Source: Myxococcales bacterium (GTDB lineage Bacteria; Myxococcota; UBA796; SXON01). From it: a stretch of DNA of 64,000 nt. The notes below the pieces were generated by a model that saw only the letters and a list, made by a program, of their open reading frames with translations, had not been told where the DNA came from and did not search any database. Position numbers and translations under genes: made by a program. The DNA is taken from positions 18,963 to 82,962 of the forward strand of contig SHYX01000021.1 in assembly GCA_009692585.1 (NCBI GenBank). Direction: 5' to 3'. Below, piece by piece: positions 16,657 through 25,102 of this stretch (positions within the stretch are counted from its first letter, which is position 1; the number at the start of each line of letters is the position of its first letter).

Positions 16657-16826
16657 CCCCATGCCGCCCTTCGGGACGCACCGGCTCATTGAGCCATGAA
16701 ACTGCTGCGGCATGGGTGACGCCCAGGGTTGTCCAACCCGACCGCCGCCGGAGGCCGGAAAGCGCAGCTTGGAGGGCGGAGGGTAGGCGACGGTAGGGGG
16801 AGGAGGCGGCGAGCGTCTTCCCCCGT
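16657..16826 (+). repeat. Two-hairpin intergenic element, copy A
   Basis: Fills the gap between the lipoprotein stop and the P-loop gene start. Part 1 is an inverted repeat, CCCATGCCGC (16658-16667) with GCGGCATGGG (16707-16716). Part 2 is a hairpin with 12-base arms (16796-16807 and 16813-16824) around the loop GGCGA; its outer edges read GGTAGGGGGA and TTCCCCCGTT. The same two parts, with the same stem and loop sequences, recur at 56928-57046. Function unknown: it could be a terminator plus leader, a REP-like mobile repeat, or a regulatory RNA structure. Confidence 0.7.
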
Positions 16827-16860
16827 TTCTGGTTAGCCGCGGCCTTCTCTCGGGTCGGCC

Positions 16861-17925
16861 GTGAAGGTACTGCTCAACAAGATCGCTTCGGCCACGCGTA
16901 ATTGCCGACTCGCGCGTGAGGTCACGCTCAGTGCCACCGTGGCCGCCGAAGAAGGGAGCGTCGTCGCCGTGCGCGCGCTCGACCGGAAGAGCGTCTACAA
17001 CGAGCTCGAGGACGTCCATGGCCGCATGGCGACGGTCAACCAGGGCGACATCATCGCCGGCGTCCTGGGGGAGCGGCGGGCACTTCACGGCTATATTGGG
17101 ATTGTTCCGAGCGAAGTTAAGGTCGGAGACACGCTCCACCTGCTGAACCTCGGCGGGGTCGTCGGCCTTTGCACCAGCTTCAATCCCGACGTCGGGCCCG
17201 CTTGCCGCGTGGAGGTGCTCGGCCAGGTGCTGACCTTTCCGCACCTCGGGGAACGGCGAGGCGTGCCCGCCAGCATCAAGGCCAACGCCCTGCCCAGCGC
17301 CGATCACGTCGATCGGAGCGTACCCATCGTCGCCATCAGCGGGACGTGCATGAACGCGGGAAAGACGTTCGCCGCGTGCGAGATCATCCGCGGCCTCACC
17401 CAGCGCGGCCTGCGCGTCGGCGCCGCGAAGCTCACCGGCGTGTCGCTTCGTCGCGACACGTTGAAGATGGAGGATGTCGGTGCGGTCCGGGCGCTGTCCT
17501 TCAACGACGCGGGCATCGTGTCGACGCGGCGCCAGACGTCGCTTCCCGTGGCGCGGGGGTTGGTCAAGGCGCTCAACGAAGTCGTGCACGGACTCGGCGT
17601 CGACGTCATCATCGTCGAGCTGGGTGACGGGGTGATGGGCGAGTACGGCGTCGAGGAGATCCTGCGCGCGAAGGACCTGATGGCGCTCACCAAAGCCCAC
17701 ATCCTCTGCGCCAACGATCCCGTCGGCGCCTGGGGCGCGGCGAAGTACTTCGGCGACGATCTGGGCCTGGCGATCTCGGTCGTCTCCGGCCCCCAGACCG
17801 ACAACGCGGTCGGACGCACCTTCGTCGAGGAGTCCCTCGGCCTGCCGGCGATCAACGCCCGCACCCAAGGGGATGCGCTCGCCGCCAAGGTGGCTGAGCT
17901 GATCGGAGCGGCCCCGCGTGCGTGA
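16861..17925 (+). CDS. Uncharacterised P-loop protein in the arginine operon
   Basis: 354 residues starting at GTG 16861. The N-terminal about 150 residues are beta-rich with no recognised motif. The C-terminal domain begins with a Walker A motif (ISGTCMNAGKTFAACEI) and continues with AAKLTG, VELGDGVMGEYG and ILCANDPVGAW, the layout of the BioD/MobB/DUF1611 class of P-loop proteins. The family assignment is tentative. Its last 8 bases overlap the start of argC, so the two are translated together. This suggests a role linked to arginine or glutamate metabolism. Some DUF1611-type proteins are reported to act on N-acetyl-glutamate-type substrates, which makes the link attractive but unproven. 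The second hairpin of the repeat element lies 35 bp upstream of the start. Confidence 0.75.
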   Translation: MKVLLNKIASATRNCRLAREVTLSATVAAEEGSVVAVRALDRKSVYNELEDVHGRMATVNQGDIIAGVLGERRALHGYIGIVPSEVKVGDTLHLLNLGGVVGLCTSFNPDVGPACRVEVLGQVLTFPHLGERRGVPASIKANALPSADHVDRSVPIVAISGTCMNAGKTFAACEIIRGLTQRGLRVGAAKLTGVSLRRDTLKMEDVGAVRALSFNDAGIVSTRRQTSLPVARGLVKALNEVVHGLGVDVIIVELGDGVMGEYGVEEILRAKDLMALTKAHILCANDPVGAWGAAKYFGDDLGLAISVVSGPQTDNAVGRTFVEESLGLPAINARTQGDALAAKVAELIGAAPRA

Positions 17926-18871
17926 CCGGCTGCGAGTCGCGGTGATCGGCGCGTCCGGGTACACAGGAGCCGAAACCCTGCGCTGGCTCTACGGCCACCC
18001 GGGCGTAGAGATCGTGGGTGCGACCGCCCACAAACACGCGGGGAAGCCGCTCGCGGCGCTCTGGCCGCAGTTCTACGGACGGTCGCTGGTGCTCCAATGC
18101 GAGCCGCCACCGGCCGACGCCTACTTCCTGTGCCTGCCCCATGGCGAGGCCGCCAGACTGAGCCCCACGCTGACCGCGGACACGATCATCGACCTCTCGG
18201 GCGACCATCGCCTTCCGGAAGCGCAGCACGAGGCGCACTACGGCTTCGCACGGGAGGGCGAGCCCTGGCTCTATGGGCTCCCCGAGCTCGGTGCGGAGCG
18301 GCTCCTCGGGGCCGGCCGCATCGCGAATCCCGGGTGCTTTGCCACGGCACTGGCGCTTTGCCTGCTCCCGCTTTCGGGCAAGCTGAACGGCCGGGTCGCC
18401 GCCGTCGGCATCACCGGGAGCACCGGCAGCGGCGCCACCCCGAGCGACACCACCCACCATCCGCTGCGCGCCGAGAACCTGCGCGCCTACAAGGTCCTGG
18501 CCCATCAGCACGTCCCGGAGGTGGAAAATGCCGTGGGGGGCATCAAGCTCGACTTCGTCCCGATGTCAGGGCCATTTCGGCGAGGCATCCTGGTCACGAT
18601 GACCCTGCCCGCCGTCCCCCGTCGGCTCTGGGAGTCCCACTACCAACACAACCCGTTGGTCCGGGTCATCGACCGCCCCCCGGAACTGCTTCACGTGCTC
18701 GGCAGCCCGCGCGCCGACATCGGCGTGATCGAGGGCGACGGCGTCGCCGTCGTCCAGTGCGCGATCGACAACCTCTGTCGTGGTGCGGCCACCCAAGCCA
18801 TCGCCAACCTGAACCTGCGCATGGGGTGGCGCATGGACCTCGGTTTGGACCGAATCGGCGCGGTGCCATGA
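17918..18871 (+). CDS. argC: N-acetyl-gamma-glutamyl-phosphate reductase
   Basis: Reduces N-acetylglutamyl phosphate to the semialdehyde with NADPH, the third step of arginine synthesis. 317 aa. The nucleotide-binding motif GASGYTGAETLRWL is at residues 11-24 and the catalytic cysteine is Cys140 in IANPGCFAT. ITGSTGSGATPS and FRRGILVTMTL are family blocks. The homologous lysine-pathway enzyme LysY is the main alternative, but no LysW-type carrier gene is present and the neighbours are all arginine genes. It overlaps the P-loop gene by 8 bp and argD by 4 bp (ATGA). Confidence 0.93.
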   Translation: MRDRLRVAVIGASGYTGAETLRWLYGHPGVEIVGATAHKHAGKPLAALWPQFYGRSLVLQCEPPPADAYFLCLPHGEAARLSPTLTADTIIDLSGDHRLPEAQHEAHYGFAREGEPWLYGLPELGAERLLGAGRIANPGCFATALALCLLPLSGKLNGRVAAVGITGSTGSGATPSDTTHHPLRAENLRAYKVLAHQHVPEVENAVGGIKLDFVPMSGPFRRGILVTMTLPAVPRRLWESHYQHNPLVRVIDRPPELLHVLGSPRADIGVIEGDGVAVVQCAIDNLCRGAATQAIANLNLRMGWRMDLGLDRIGAVP

Positions 18872-20016
18872 CCGTGACCCTGGACGAGTTGGTGGGCGAG
18901 CCCGGCCACGAAGCCGACTGGCAGCTCGCGACCTACGACAAGCTCCCGTTGCACGTGGTCAAGGGCGAGGGAAGCCGCATCCAGACCGCCGACGGCCGGT
19001 GGTACTGGGACTTCTATGGCGGCCACGCGGTGGCGCTCATCGGCCACAGTCACCCCACCTGGCGGCGCGTGGTGGCGGAGCAGGCGGAGCGGCTGGTCTT
19101 CTACAGCAACGTCGTCCACTGCCCGGTTCGCGCCGCGGCTTGCCGGGCACTCGTGGAGTTCGCTCCCGCCAACCTCAGCCGGGTATTCCTGAGCAATTCT
19201 GGGGCCGAGGCCAACGAGACCGCGCTGAAGCTCGCCCGCCACCACACCTCCCGCACCGAGGTCGTCGCCTTCGAGGGCTCGTTCCACGGGCGCACGCTCG
19301 GCGCGCTCGCCGTCACCCACAGCGACAAGTACCGTCGCTACGCGCTCCCGGAGTACGGTCACACCCGCTTTGCCCCGTTCGGCGAGGTGCCGTGCCTCGA
19401 CGATCGCGTCGCCGCCGTGATCCTGGAGCCCATCCAGTCGCTGGCGGGCATGCGCACCGCAACGCGCGAGTTCCTGCACGGACTGCGCTCCGAGTGCGAC
19501 CGGGTGGGCGCTCTCTTGATCCTGGACGAGGTCCAGACGGCGTGGGGTCGGCTCGGCGCCAACTTCGCGGCAGACTACTACGGTGTCCGCGCCGACCTCA
19601 TCACCAGCGCCAAGAGCGCGGCGGGTGGCTTCCCCGTCGGGGTGACACTCGTGGACGACGCCATCGCCGCCACGGTCAAGGCCGGCGATCAGGGCACCAC
19701 CTTCGGCGCGGGTCCGCTCGCCTGTGCCGCGCTCCTCGCGACGCAGTACGTCATCGCCTCCGAAGGCCTCGTCGCGCGGGCTCGCGAGCTGGAAACGCAC
19801 GTGCGAGCCGCATTCCCCGGCGAGGTGCGTGGCCACGGCGGCCTGCTCGGGCTGGTCTTTGCTGACGCCGTCAAGCCACGGATCGCCGCCCTCCGTGAAC
19901 TCGGCTTCATCGTCGGCGGCAGCGACGTCCCCACGGTGATGCGGCTTATGCCACCGTTGAACCTTCCCTTTGAGGCGATCGATGCGCTCGCCTCCGCCAT
20001 CCGGAGCCTGCCATGA
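18868..20016 (+). CDS. argD: Acetylornithine aminotransferase
   Basis: PLP-dependent transfer of the amino group from glutamate to N-acetylglutamate semialdehyde. 382 aa from the ATG at 18868, which overlaps the argC stop (ATGA). LSNSGAEANETALKLAR (PLP-phosphate binding), LILDEVQTAWGR (the Asp that contacts the pyridine nitrogen) and the Schiff-base lysine Lys249 in TSAKSAAGGFP are all present. The frame is open upstream through argC, but that part has no homology and is a shadow. It overlaps the carbamoyltransferase gene by 4 bp. Confidence 0.93.
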   Translation: MTVTLDELVGEPGHEADWQLATYDKLPLHVVKGEGSRIQTADGRWYWDFYGGHAVALIGHSHPTWRRVVAEQAERLVFYSNVVHCPVRAAACRALVEFAPANLSRVFLSNSGAEANETALKLARHHTSRTEVVAFEGSFHGRTLGALAVTHSDKYRRYALPEYGHTRFAPFGEVPCLDDRVAAVILEPIQSLAGMRTATREFLHGLRSECDRVGALLILDEVQTAWGRLGANFAADYYGVRADLITSAKSAAGGFPVGVTLVDDAIAATVKAGDQGTTFGAGPLACAALLATQYVIASEGLVARARELETHVRAAFPGEVRGHGGLLGLVFADAVKPRIAALRELGFIVGGSDVPTVMRLMPPLNLPFEAIDALASAIRSLP

Positions 20017-21059
20017 CCCCCACCCTCGAAACCCGCCTCTACGAAGCCGTCGCCCGCGTCCGCACTCATTGGCGTGGCAGCCGCCTGATCGACGGGCTCG
20101 AACCCGGGGTCGACGGCACCCGTGCGCTGTTGGACGTCGCCCGCATCTACCGTGCCAACCGCCTCGAAATCGGGCGGATGCGGCCGTTGCTCGGCCGAGC
20201 GGTCGCGGGCCTGTTCTTCGATCCGTCGCTGCGCACCCACACGTCGATGGAAGTGGCGACGGGTCGCTGCGGCGGCCATTTCGTCTACCTCCAAGGCGGG
20301 GAGGGCACCTGGAAGATGGAGTTCGACGAGGGGGTGGTGATGAACGGGAACACCGCGGAGCACGTCAAGGAGGCCGCGCCGGTCCTCTCATCGTATGCGG
20401 ATGTGCTGGCCGTCCGCGCGTTCCCAAGGACACACAACCGCGACGAGACCGTGATTCGCGCCTTCTCGCGCTACGCAGGCGCGCCGCTCATCAACCTGGA
20501 GTCCGCACTCGCGCACCCCTGCCAGGGACTCGCCGACCAGCTCACCATGGCCGACCTGGGTGGCGGGAACAGCTTCCAGGGCAAGAAGGTGTGTTTATCC
20601 TGGGCCCCCCACCCGAAGCCGCTGCCGCAGGCCGTCCCGCTCTCGGTCGTCAGGGCCGCGATTCTCGGCGGCGCCGATCTGCATGTCGCCGCGCCCCCAG
20701 GCTTCGACCTCGACGCCGAGGAGATGGAACGGGTGGCCGGCTTTGCGGCCGACACCGGGGCCAGGCTCACGCTCACCCGAGACCAGGCCGCCGCCACCGA
20801 GGGGGCGCTCGTCGTGTACGCCAAGGGTTGGGCGGCCGAGGACCGCGACGCGCACCCCGCCCTCGCCGCCGAGTACGGAAGCTGGACGGTGGATGACGAT
20901 GCCATGCGCACCGCCACGGCCTTCCTGCACTGTCTGCCGGTGAGGCGGAACGTCATCGTGACCGATTCTGTGTTGGACGGTCCGAAGTCGCGGGTGATTC
21001 CCCAGGCGGCGAATCGTGAGCCGGTGCAGGCGGCGGTGCTCCTGAGCTGGCTCCTGTAG
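20013..21059 (+). CDS. argF': N-acetylornithine carbamoyltransferase (AOTCase family)
   Basis: Transfers the carbamoyl group to an acylated ornithine rather than free ornithine. 348 aa. The carbamoyl-phosphate motif is SLRTHT (from Ser72) within FFDPSLRTHTSME. HPCQGLADQ and HCLPVRRNVIVTD are present, and the segment GEGTWKMEFDEG followed by MNGNTAEHVKEAA is characteristic of acetyl/succinyl-ornithine enzymes. Whether the acyl group is acetyl or succinyl is not decided by what I can see; argC/argD context favours acetyl. A deacetylase acting on acetylcitrulline would be required and is not in the window. It overlaps argD by 4 bp and ends 13 bp from the likely end of the convergent histidine kinase. 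Confidence 0.88.
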   Translation: MTPTLETRLYEAVARVRTHWRGSRLIDGLEPGVDGTRALLDVARIYRANRLEIGRMRPLLGRAVAGLFFDPSLRTHTSMEVATGRCGGHFVYLQGGEGTWKMEFDEGVVMNGNTAEHVKEAAPVLSSYADVLAVRAFPRTHNRDETVIRAFSRYAGAPLINLESALAHPCQGLADQLTMADLGGGNSFQGKKVCLSWAPHPKPLPQAVPLSVVRAAILGGADLHVAAPPGFDLDAEEMERVAGFAADTGARLTLTRDQAAATEGALVVYAKGWAAEDRDAHPALAAEYGSWTVDDDAMRTATAFLHCLPVRRNVIVTDSVLDGPKSRVIPQAANREPVQAAVLLSWLL

Positions 21060-21072
21060 GGGCCGGCCCGGC

Positions 21073-22285
21073 TCAGCCCTCCCGGCCTTCCTCGCGGGTC
21101 GCCCCACGGTGGCCCGCCCGCCGCCCGCCGGCTCAGCGTAATGTCTCCCCCGCACCGCCGGGCGAACGCCCGTGCGACGAACAGTCCCAGTCCGCGTCCC
21201 TCGGGGCCGCCGTCGTGCCAGCGCGAAAAGAACGGTTCGCCCGCCTGGGCGACAACCGAAGCCGTCGGCCCGGGGCCGGAATCGTCGAGTTCGATGACCA
21301 CCGCGCCGTCGACGAGGCGCCCTCGCAGCGAGAGCGGGTCCCCCGCGCGTAGCGCATTGTCGAGGAGTGTCCAAAAGGAACCCCGCCAGGTGGCGGGGTC
21401 GCCCCGGACACTCGCCGCGTAGAGTTCCGGGGCGAGCTCGAACACGACCACGTGCCGATGGATGCCGGCCGCCTGCCAATCACGGAGCCAGCCCTCCAAC
21501 TCGCGCCCGAACCCATCCATCTGCGAGGAGACGGTCCTGGAAGTGCTCGCCCGGAGGCGGTCGAGGATCTCACGGCAACGGCTGACCTGCCCACGAATCG
21601 TTGCCAACAGCCCGGGCGCCGCCGCCGGCTCCGCCAGCGCCTCGCTGGCCAGCAGGTCGATGGATGACATGGGCGTGCCCAGCTCATGCGCGACCCCGGC
21701 CGCCCTGGTGCCGAGTGCGATGAGTCGCTCGTCGCGGTGCTTTTCGTCGAGCGAGCCTTGCATCCGCCCTTCCCGGTCCCGGATGGCCGCTCGGATCCGA
21801 CCACCGATGACCGTCATCGCAATCGCGGAAACGTCGTAACACAGCGCGGTCTGCAGCCGACGAGAGGCCAGTTCCGCATGAACCGGGCCGTCGTCAAGGA
21901 TGAGCCTGGGACCGAGGTACACCCTGCCGTTGTGGAGAACGATCAGGGCCACGCACGCCACCCACGCACGCCAGCCCGGCAACACCAGGGCACACGGGAT
22001 CACGAACTGCAAAATCAGCGTGAGGCCGGGGTGATCGCCGGCCCGGAACAGCAAACACGCCAGGGCGACGGCGCCGAGCGTCGAGGCGGCCGCGACATCG
22101 ACCATCCGCCCACCGTCCGATCGGCGACGCAGCCACGCGGTTTCGCCGAGGTCCACGACAAGGATGGCAGCCAGCAGCGCCGTCGTCAGTCGAACGTGTG
22201 GACCCACGCCCGCCGACCAGCCCGAGATGGCGCTGCCGAGCACAAGGACGCCCACCGCTCGGCGATACCAGCGAAACCAGCTCAA
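21073..22285 (-). CDS. RegB/PrrB-like membrane sensor histidine kinase, probably frameshifted near its 3' end
   Basis: A sensor kinase with five or six hydrophobic spans in the first about 190 residues (VGVLVLGSAISGW, LTTALLAAILVVDLG, LGAVALACLLF, LILQFVIPCALVLPGW, WVACVALIVLHNG). The H-box is GVAHELGTPMSSID, the HELGTP form typical of redox-responsive RegB kinases. N box WTLLDNALRAG, G1 DDSGPGP and G2 GRGLGLFVARAF follow. The literal frame does not stop until 20471, deep inside argF' on the other strand. A one-base shift in the GC run near 21110-21130 would give a stop at 21073-21075, 14 bp from the argF' stop, which is the end used here. No ATG is available; a TTG at 22285 is the best start. 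No response regulator is adjacent, so the partner is unknown. Confidence 0.7.
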
Positions 22286-22372
22286 CGCGTTTGTGGCGTC
22301 CGCCCGAGGGGAGAGCAGGCGCCACCCTCGCCCATCCGCCCGCGGTGCGCAATTCGAGTTAGCTCCGCGCCC

Positions 22373-23275
22373 ATGGAACGCATCCTCTCGCTGCGCGACG
22401 CGCACCCCTACTTGCGCCTGTTCCGCGGCCGTACATTCGTGATCAAGCTCTCCGGTGCCGTGCTGGCCAGCGCCGCCGCTCGCGACGCCCTCTGCGAAGA
22501 CATCGCGCTGCTCCACCACGTCGGCATTCGCCTTGCGTTGGTTCATGGCGGCGGCCCGCAGCTGGACGCGGCCTGCGCGTCGATGGGCGTCCCACGCGAG
22601 GTCGTGGCCGGCCGGCGGGTCACCGACGCGCGCACGCTCGAGCTGGCGCGCATGGTCTTCCGCGGGCAGCTCAACAGCGAGCTCGTGGGGGCGCTCGCGG
22701 CGCATGGGGTCAAGGCTGTCGGCCTGTCGGGGGGCGATGGAATGAGCATCACCGGGATTCGGCGCCCGGCGCGTACGGTCCGTGACCCCTCCACCGGAAC
22801 CGAGCAGGCGGTCGACTTCGGCCACGTCGGCGACATCACGGCGGTGGACGAGTTGCTCCCGCGGCTCCTGCTCGATGCGGGCATCGTGCCGGTGTTCTGC
22901 TCGCTCATCGCCGACGCGGCAGGGAACCTGCTCAACACCAACGCCGACACCATCGCCTCCCGCCTGGCCGTCGCGGTCAAGGCCGAGAAGCTCATCGTGT
23001 GCACCTCCGTGCCCGGCCTCCTGGAGGATCGGGACGACCCGAGACGGCTGGTGTCCTTTGGCGATCTCGGAACCGTCGAAGAGCTGATTCGCCAGGGGGT
23101 CGTGTCCGGGGGCATGCTCCCCAAACTCGCCGCCGTCAAAGATGCGCTGCTGGGCGGCGTGCCGCGCGTGCACCTCATCGATGGAACACGAGAGCAGGCG
23201 TTACTCCTTGAAATCTTCACAAACGAAGGTTGCGGAACCATGCTCGTCGCCCGTCAGAGCGACGAGTCCGCCTGA
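22373..23275 (+). CDS. argB: Acetylglutamate kinase
   Basis: Phosphorylates N-acetylglutamate, the second step of arginine synthesis and usually the arginine-inhibited step. 300 aa from ATG 22373. The nucleotide-binding lysine is in FVIKLSGAVLA, followed by LVHGGGPQLD, VGLSGGDG, GHVGDITAVD and NTNADTIASRLAVAVKAEK, all in the usual order. The frame extends upstream over the antisense of the histidine kinase, which is ignored. Unlike some organisms that use AOTCase, argB is not fused to an acetyltransferase domain. The stop overlaps the argH start by one base (TGATG). Confidence 0.94.
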   Translation: MERILSLRDAHPYLRLFRGRTFVIKLSGAVLASAAARDALCEDIALLHHVGIRLALVHGGGPQLDAACASMGVPREVVAGRRVTDARTLELARMVFRGQLNSELVGALAAHGVKAVGLSGGDGMSITGIRRPARTVRDPSTGTEQAVDFGHVGDITAVDELLPRLLLDAGIVPVFCSLIADAAGNLLNTNADTIASRLAVAVKAEKLIVCTSVPGLLEDRDDPRRLVSFGDLGTVEELIRQGVVSGGMLPKLAAVKDALLGGVPRVHLIDGTREQALLLEIFTNEGCGTMLVARQSDESA

Positions 23276-24552
23276 TGCGCCTCTGGGACAAGGGCGGGGA
23301 GCTCGACGCCGCGGTGGCGCAGTTCACCGTCGGCGATGACCCGGTGGTCGATCTAGCTTGGGCGGCGCATGACATCGTCGGCAGCGCCGCACACACCCAC
23401 GTTCTGGAGCGCGCCGGTTTGCTCTCGGCGGGTGAAGGAGCCGCGCTGCGCACCGGCCTGCTCGCCCTGCTCGGACAGATCGAGCGCGCGGAGTTTCGCA
23501 TCGACCCTGCCGAGGAAGATGTCCACACCGCGATCGAGGCCCGCCTGACCGAGCGGCTGGGACCGGTCGCCGGCAAACTCCACACCGGGCGCAGTCGCAA
23601 CGATCAGGTGCTCACGGCGCTCAGGCTCTGGATGCTCGACGAGATCGACCAGATCGAGGCAGAGTGGCAGGCCCTGGCGGCCGGGTGGCTCGATTTCGCG
23701 GTCGTGCATCGCGACCGTCCGCTGACCGGCTACACCCACCTGCAGCCGGCGATGCCCTCGTCGTACGGGCTGTGGGCGGGCGGGTACTGTGCCGCGCTCC
23801 TCGACGCGCTTCCGCTCTTGAGCGCAGCCCGCACCCTCGCCGACCGCTGCCCGCTCGGCTCCGCGGCCGGGTACGGAAGTCCGCTTCCCCTGGACCGCGC
23901 GCTCGCCGCGCAACTACTCGGCTTTTCGACCGTGGAAGCCCCGGTGACCACCCCCCAACTGACCCGCGGGATCGTGGAGTCCGCCCTGCTCGGCGCGGTC
24001 GGTGCCGCCAGCGGCCTCGTCGCGCGCTGGGCCTGGGATCTGGTGATCTTCTCGACCAGCGAATTCGCGTCGGTGCGACTGCCGGAGGCGTTCACGACCG
24101 GCAGCTCGATCATGCCTCAGAAGCGCAACCCGGACGTCGCCGAGCTCTTACGGGCGTCGGCCGTCGGCGTGCGCGCCGCGCGTCGGGAGATCGAGGACGT
24201 GGTCGCGCTGCCCGGCGGCTACCAGCGGGATGTGCAGCTCACCAAGGGACCGCTGCTGCGCGGCGTGCGCCAGGCACGGGGAGCCCTGCGGGTCGCAGCC
24301 CACCTCGCCCCCGCGATCGTGCCAACCCCCCGGCCCCTGGACCCCTCGCTGTACGCGGCGGCGGCTGCCTATCGACGAAAGAAGCCGTTTCGGGAGGCCT
24401 ATCGGGAGGTGGCGGCGGAACTGGCCGCCGGCAGCTTTGTCGCCGAAGCGACGACGCCGCCCGCCTGGGATCCGGCACCCCTGCGGGCGCGTCTCGCCCA
24501 CGCGCCGCCCGCTCCCCGATGGCCGGCGTGGCGGGCGCTCGTCGCGGACTGA
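23275..24552 (+). CDS. argH: Argininosuccinate lyase
   Basis: Splits argininosuccinate into arginine and fumarate, the last step of the pathway. 425 aa from the ATG at 23275, coupled to argB. The fumarase/aspartase superfamily signature GSSIMPQKRNPD is at residues 276-287; HTGRSRNDQV (103-112) and TGYTHLQPAMPSS (151-163) contain the other conserved residues. The protein is somewhat shorter than the usual 450-460 aa. It ends 4 bp before the convergent lipoprotein gene. Confidence 0.94.
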   Translation: MRLWDKGGELDAAVAQFTVGDDPVVDLAWAAHDIVGSAAHTHVLERAGLLSAGEGAALRTGLLALLGQIERAEFRIDPAEEDVHTAIEARLTERLGPVAGKLHTGRSRNDQVLTALRLWMLDEIDQIEAEWQALAAGWLDFAVVHRDRPLTGYTHLQPAMPSSYGLWAGGYCAALLDALPLLSAARTLADRCPLGSAAGYGSPLPLDRALAAQLLGFSTVEAPVTTPQLTRGIVESALLGAVGAASGLVARWAWDLVIFSTSEFASVRLPEAFTTGSSIMPQKRNPDVAELLRASAVGVRAARREIEDVVALPGGYQRDVQLTKGPLLRGVRQARGALRVAAHLAPAIVPTPRPLDPSLYAAAAAYRRKKPFREAYREVAAELAAGSFVAEATTPPAWDPAPLRARLAHAPPAPRWPAWRALVAD

Positions 24553-24556
24553 AGGT

Positions 24557-25102
24557 TCAGGGCGGCGGCACCACGTACTGGAGCACGCCATCGGAGCGGA
24601 CCAGGTAGAGTTTCCCTTCGCCAAGCCCGCCGCCCGGGCCCCAGGCAACCCCGGTGACGGGCCCGACCCACTCCGCAATCAACACCAACCCGGCCCCTTC
24701 GACCCGATACAGCGCCGGCTCGGGAGCGCCGGCCACCACGTAGGTTCGCTCCAGCCGGTCGCAGATGAGCGCCCGTGGCTCGCGGAGTCCGCGGAGCACC
24801 ACGTGGTCGTTGGTCCGCAGCGTGCCAGCCGCGTCGATCCAAACCACACCCGCACTGGTCTGGAAGGAGTGGATGGCGTCGGGACGAAGCGGGGGCTGCG
24901 CCGCGGGCGCGACCGCGACCGGGGTCTGCTGGCCCGCGCCATCCACCTGGACCGAGCCGCCGGGCGTCGTCACCACCAGCGTGTGTGGCGCCGCGCCCCA
25001 GTCGAGCTGCCGCGCGCCGTCCAGCCCCGTGGTGAGAACGTAGGGACCGTCGATCTCGCAGGAGGCGCATCCCGCGACGAGCACCGCGGCGACGAGGGTC
25101 AG
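24557..25102 (-). CDS. Putative lipoprotein with beta-propeller-like repeats
   Basis: About 181 residues, family not recognised. The sequence [15 protein letters not shown] contains a lipobox ending in Cys, so lipid anchoring is likely. The only start that leaves a usable signal sequence is a CTG at 25102, which overlaps the stop of the aminotransferase gene (CTGA); the GTG at 25084 would leave only five residues before the Cys. The mature part consists of short beta-rich units (HTLVVTTPGGSVQVDG, GVVWIDAAGTLRTNDHVV, TYVVAGAPEPALYRVEG) like blades of a small propeller. It is translationally linked to the aminotransferase. Confidence 0.65.
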   Translation of the reverse strand: MTLVAAVLVAGCASCEIDGPYVLTTGLDGARQLDWGAAPHTLVVTTPGGSVQVDGAGQQTPVAVAPAAQPPLRPDAIHSFQTSAGVVWIDAAGTLRTNDHVVLRGLREPRALICDRLERTYVVAGAPEPALYRVEGAGLVLIAEWVGPVTGVAWGPGGGLGEGKLYLVRSDGVLQYVVPPP

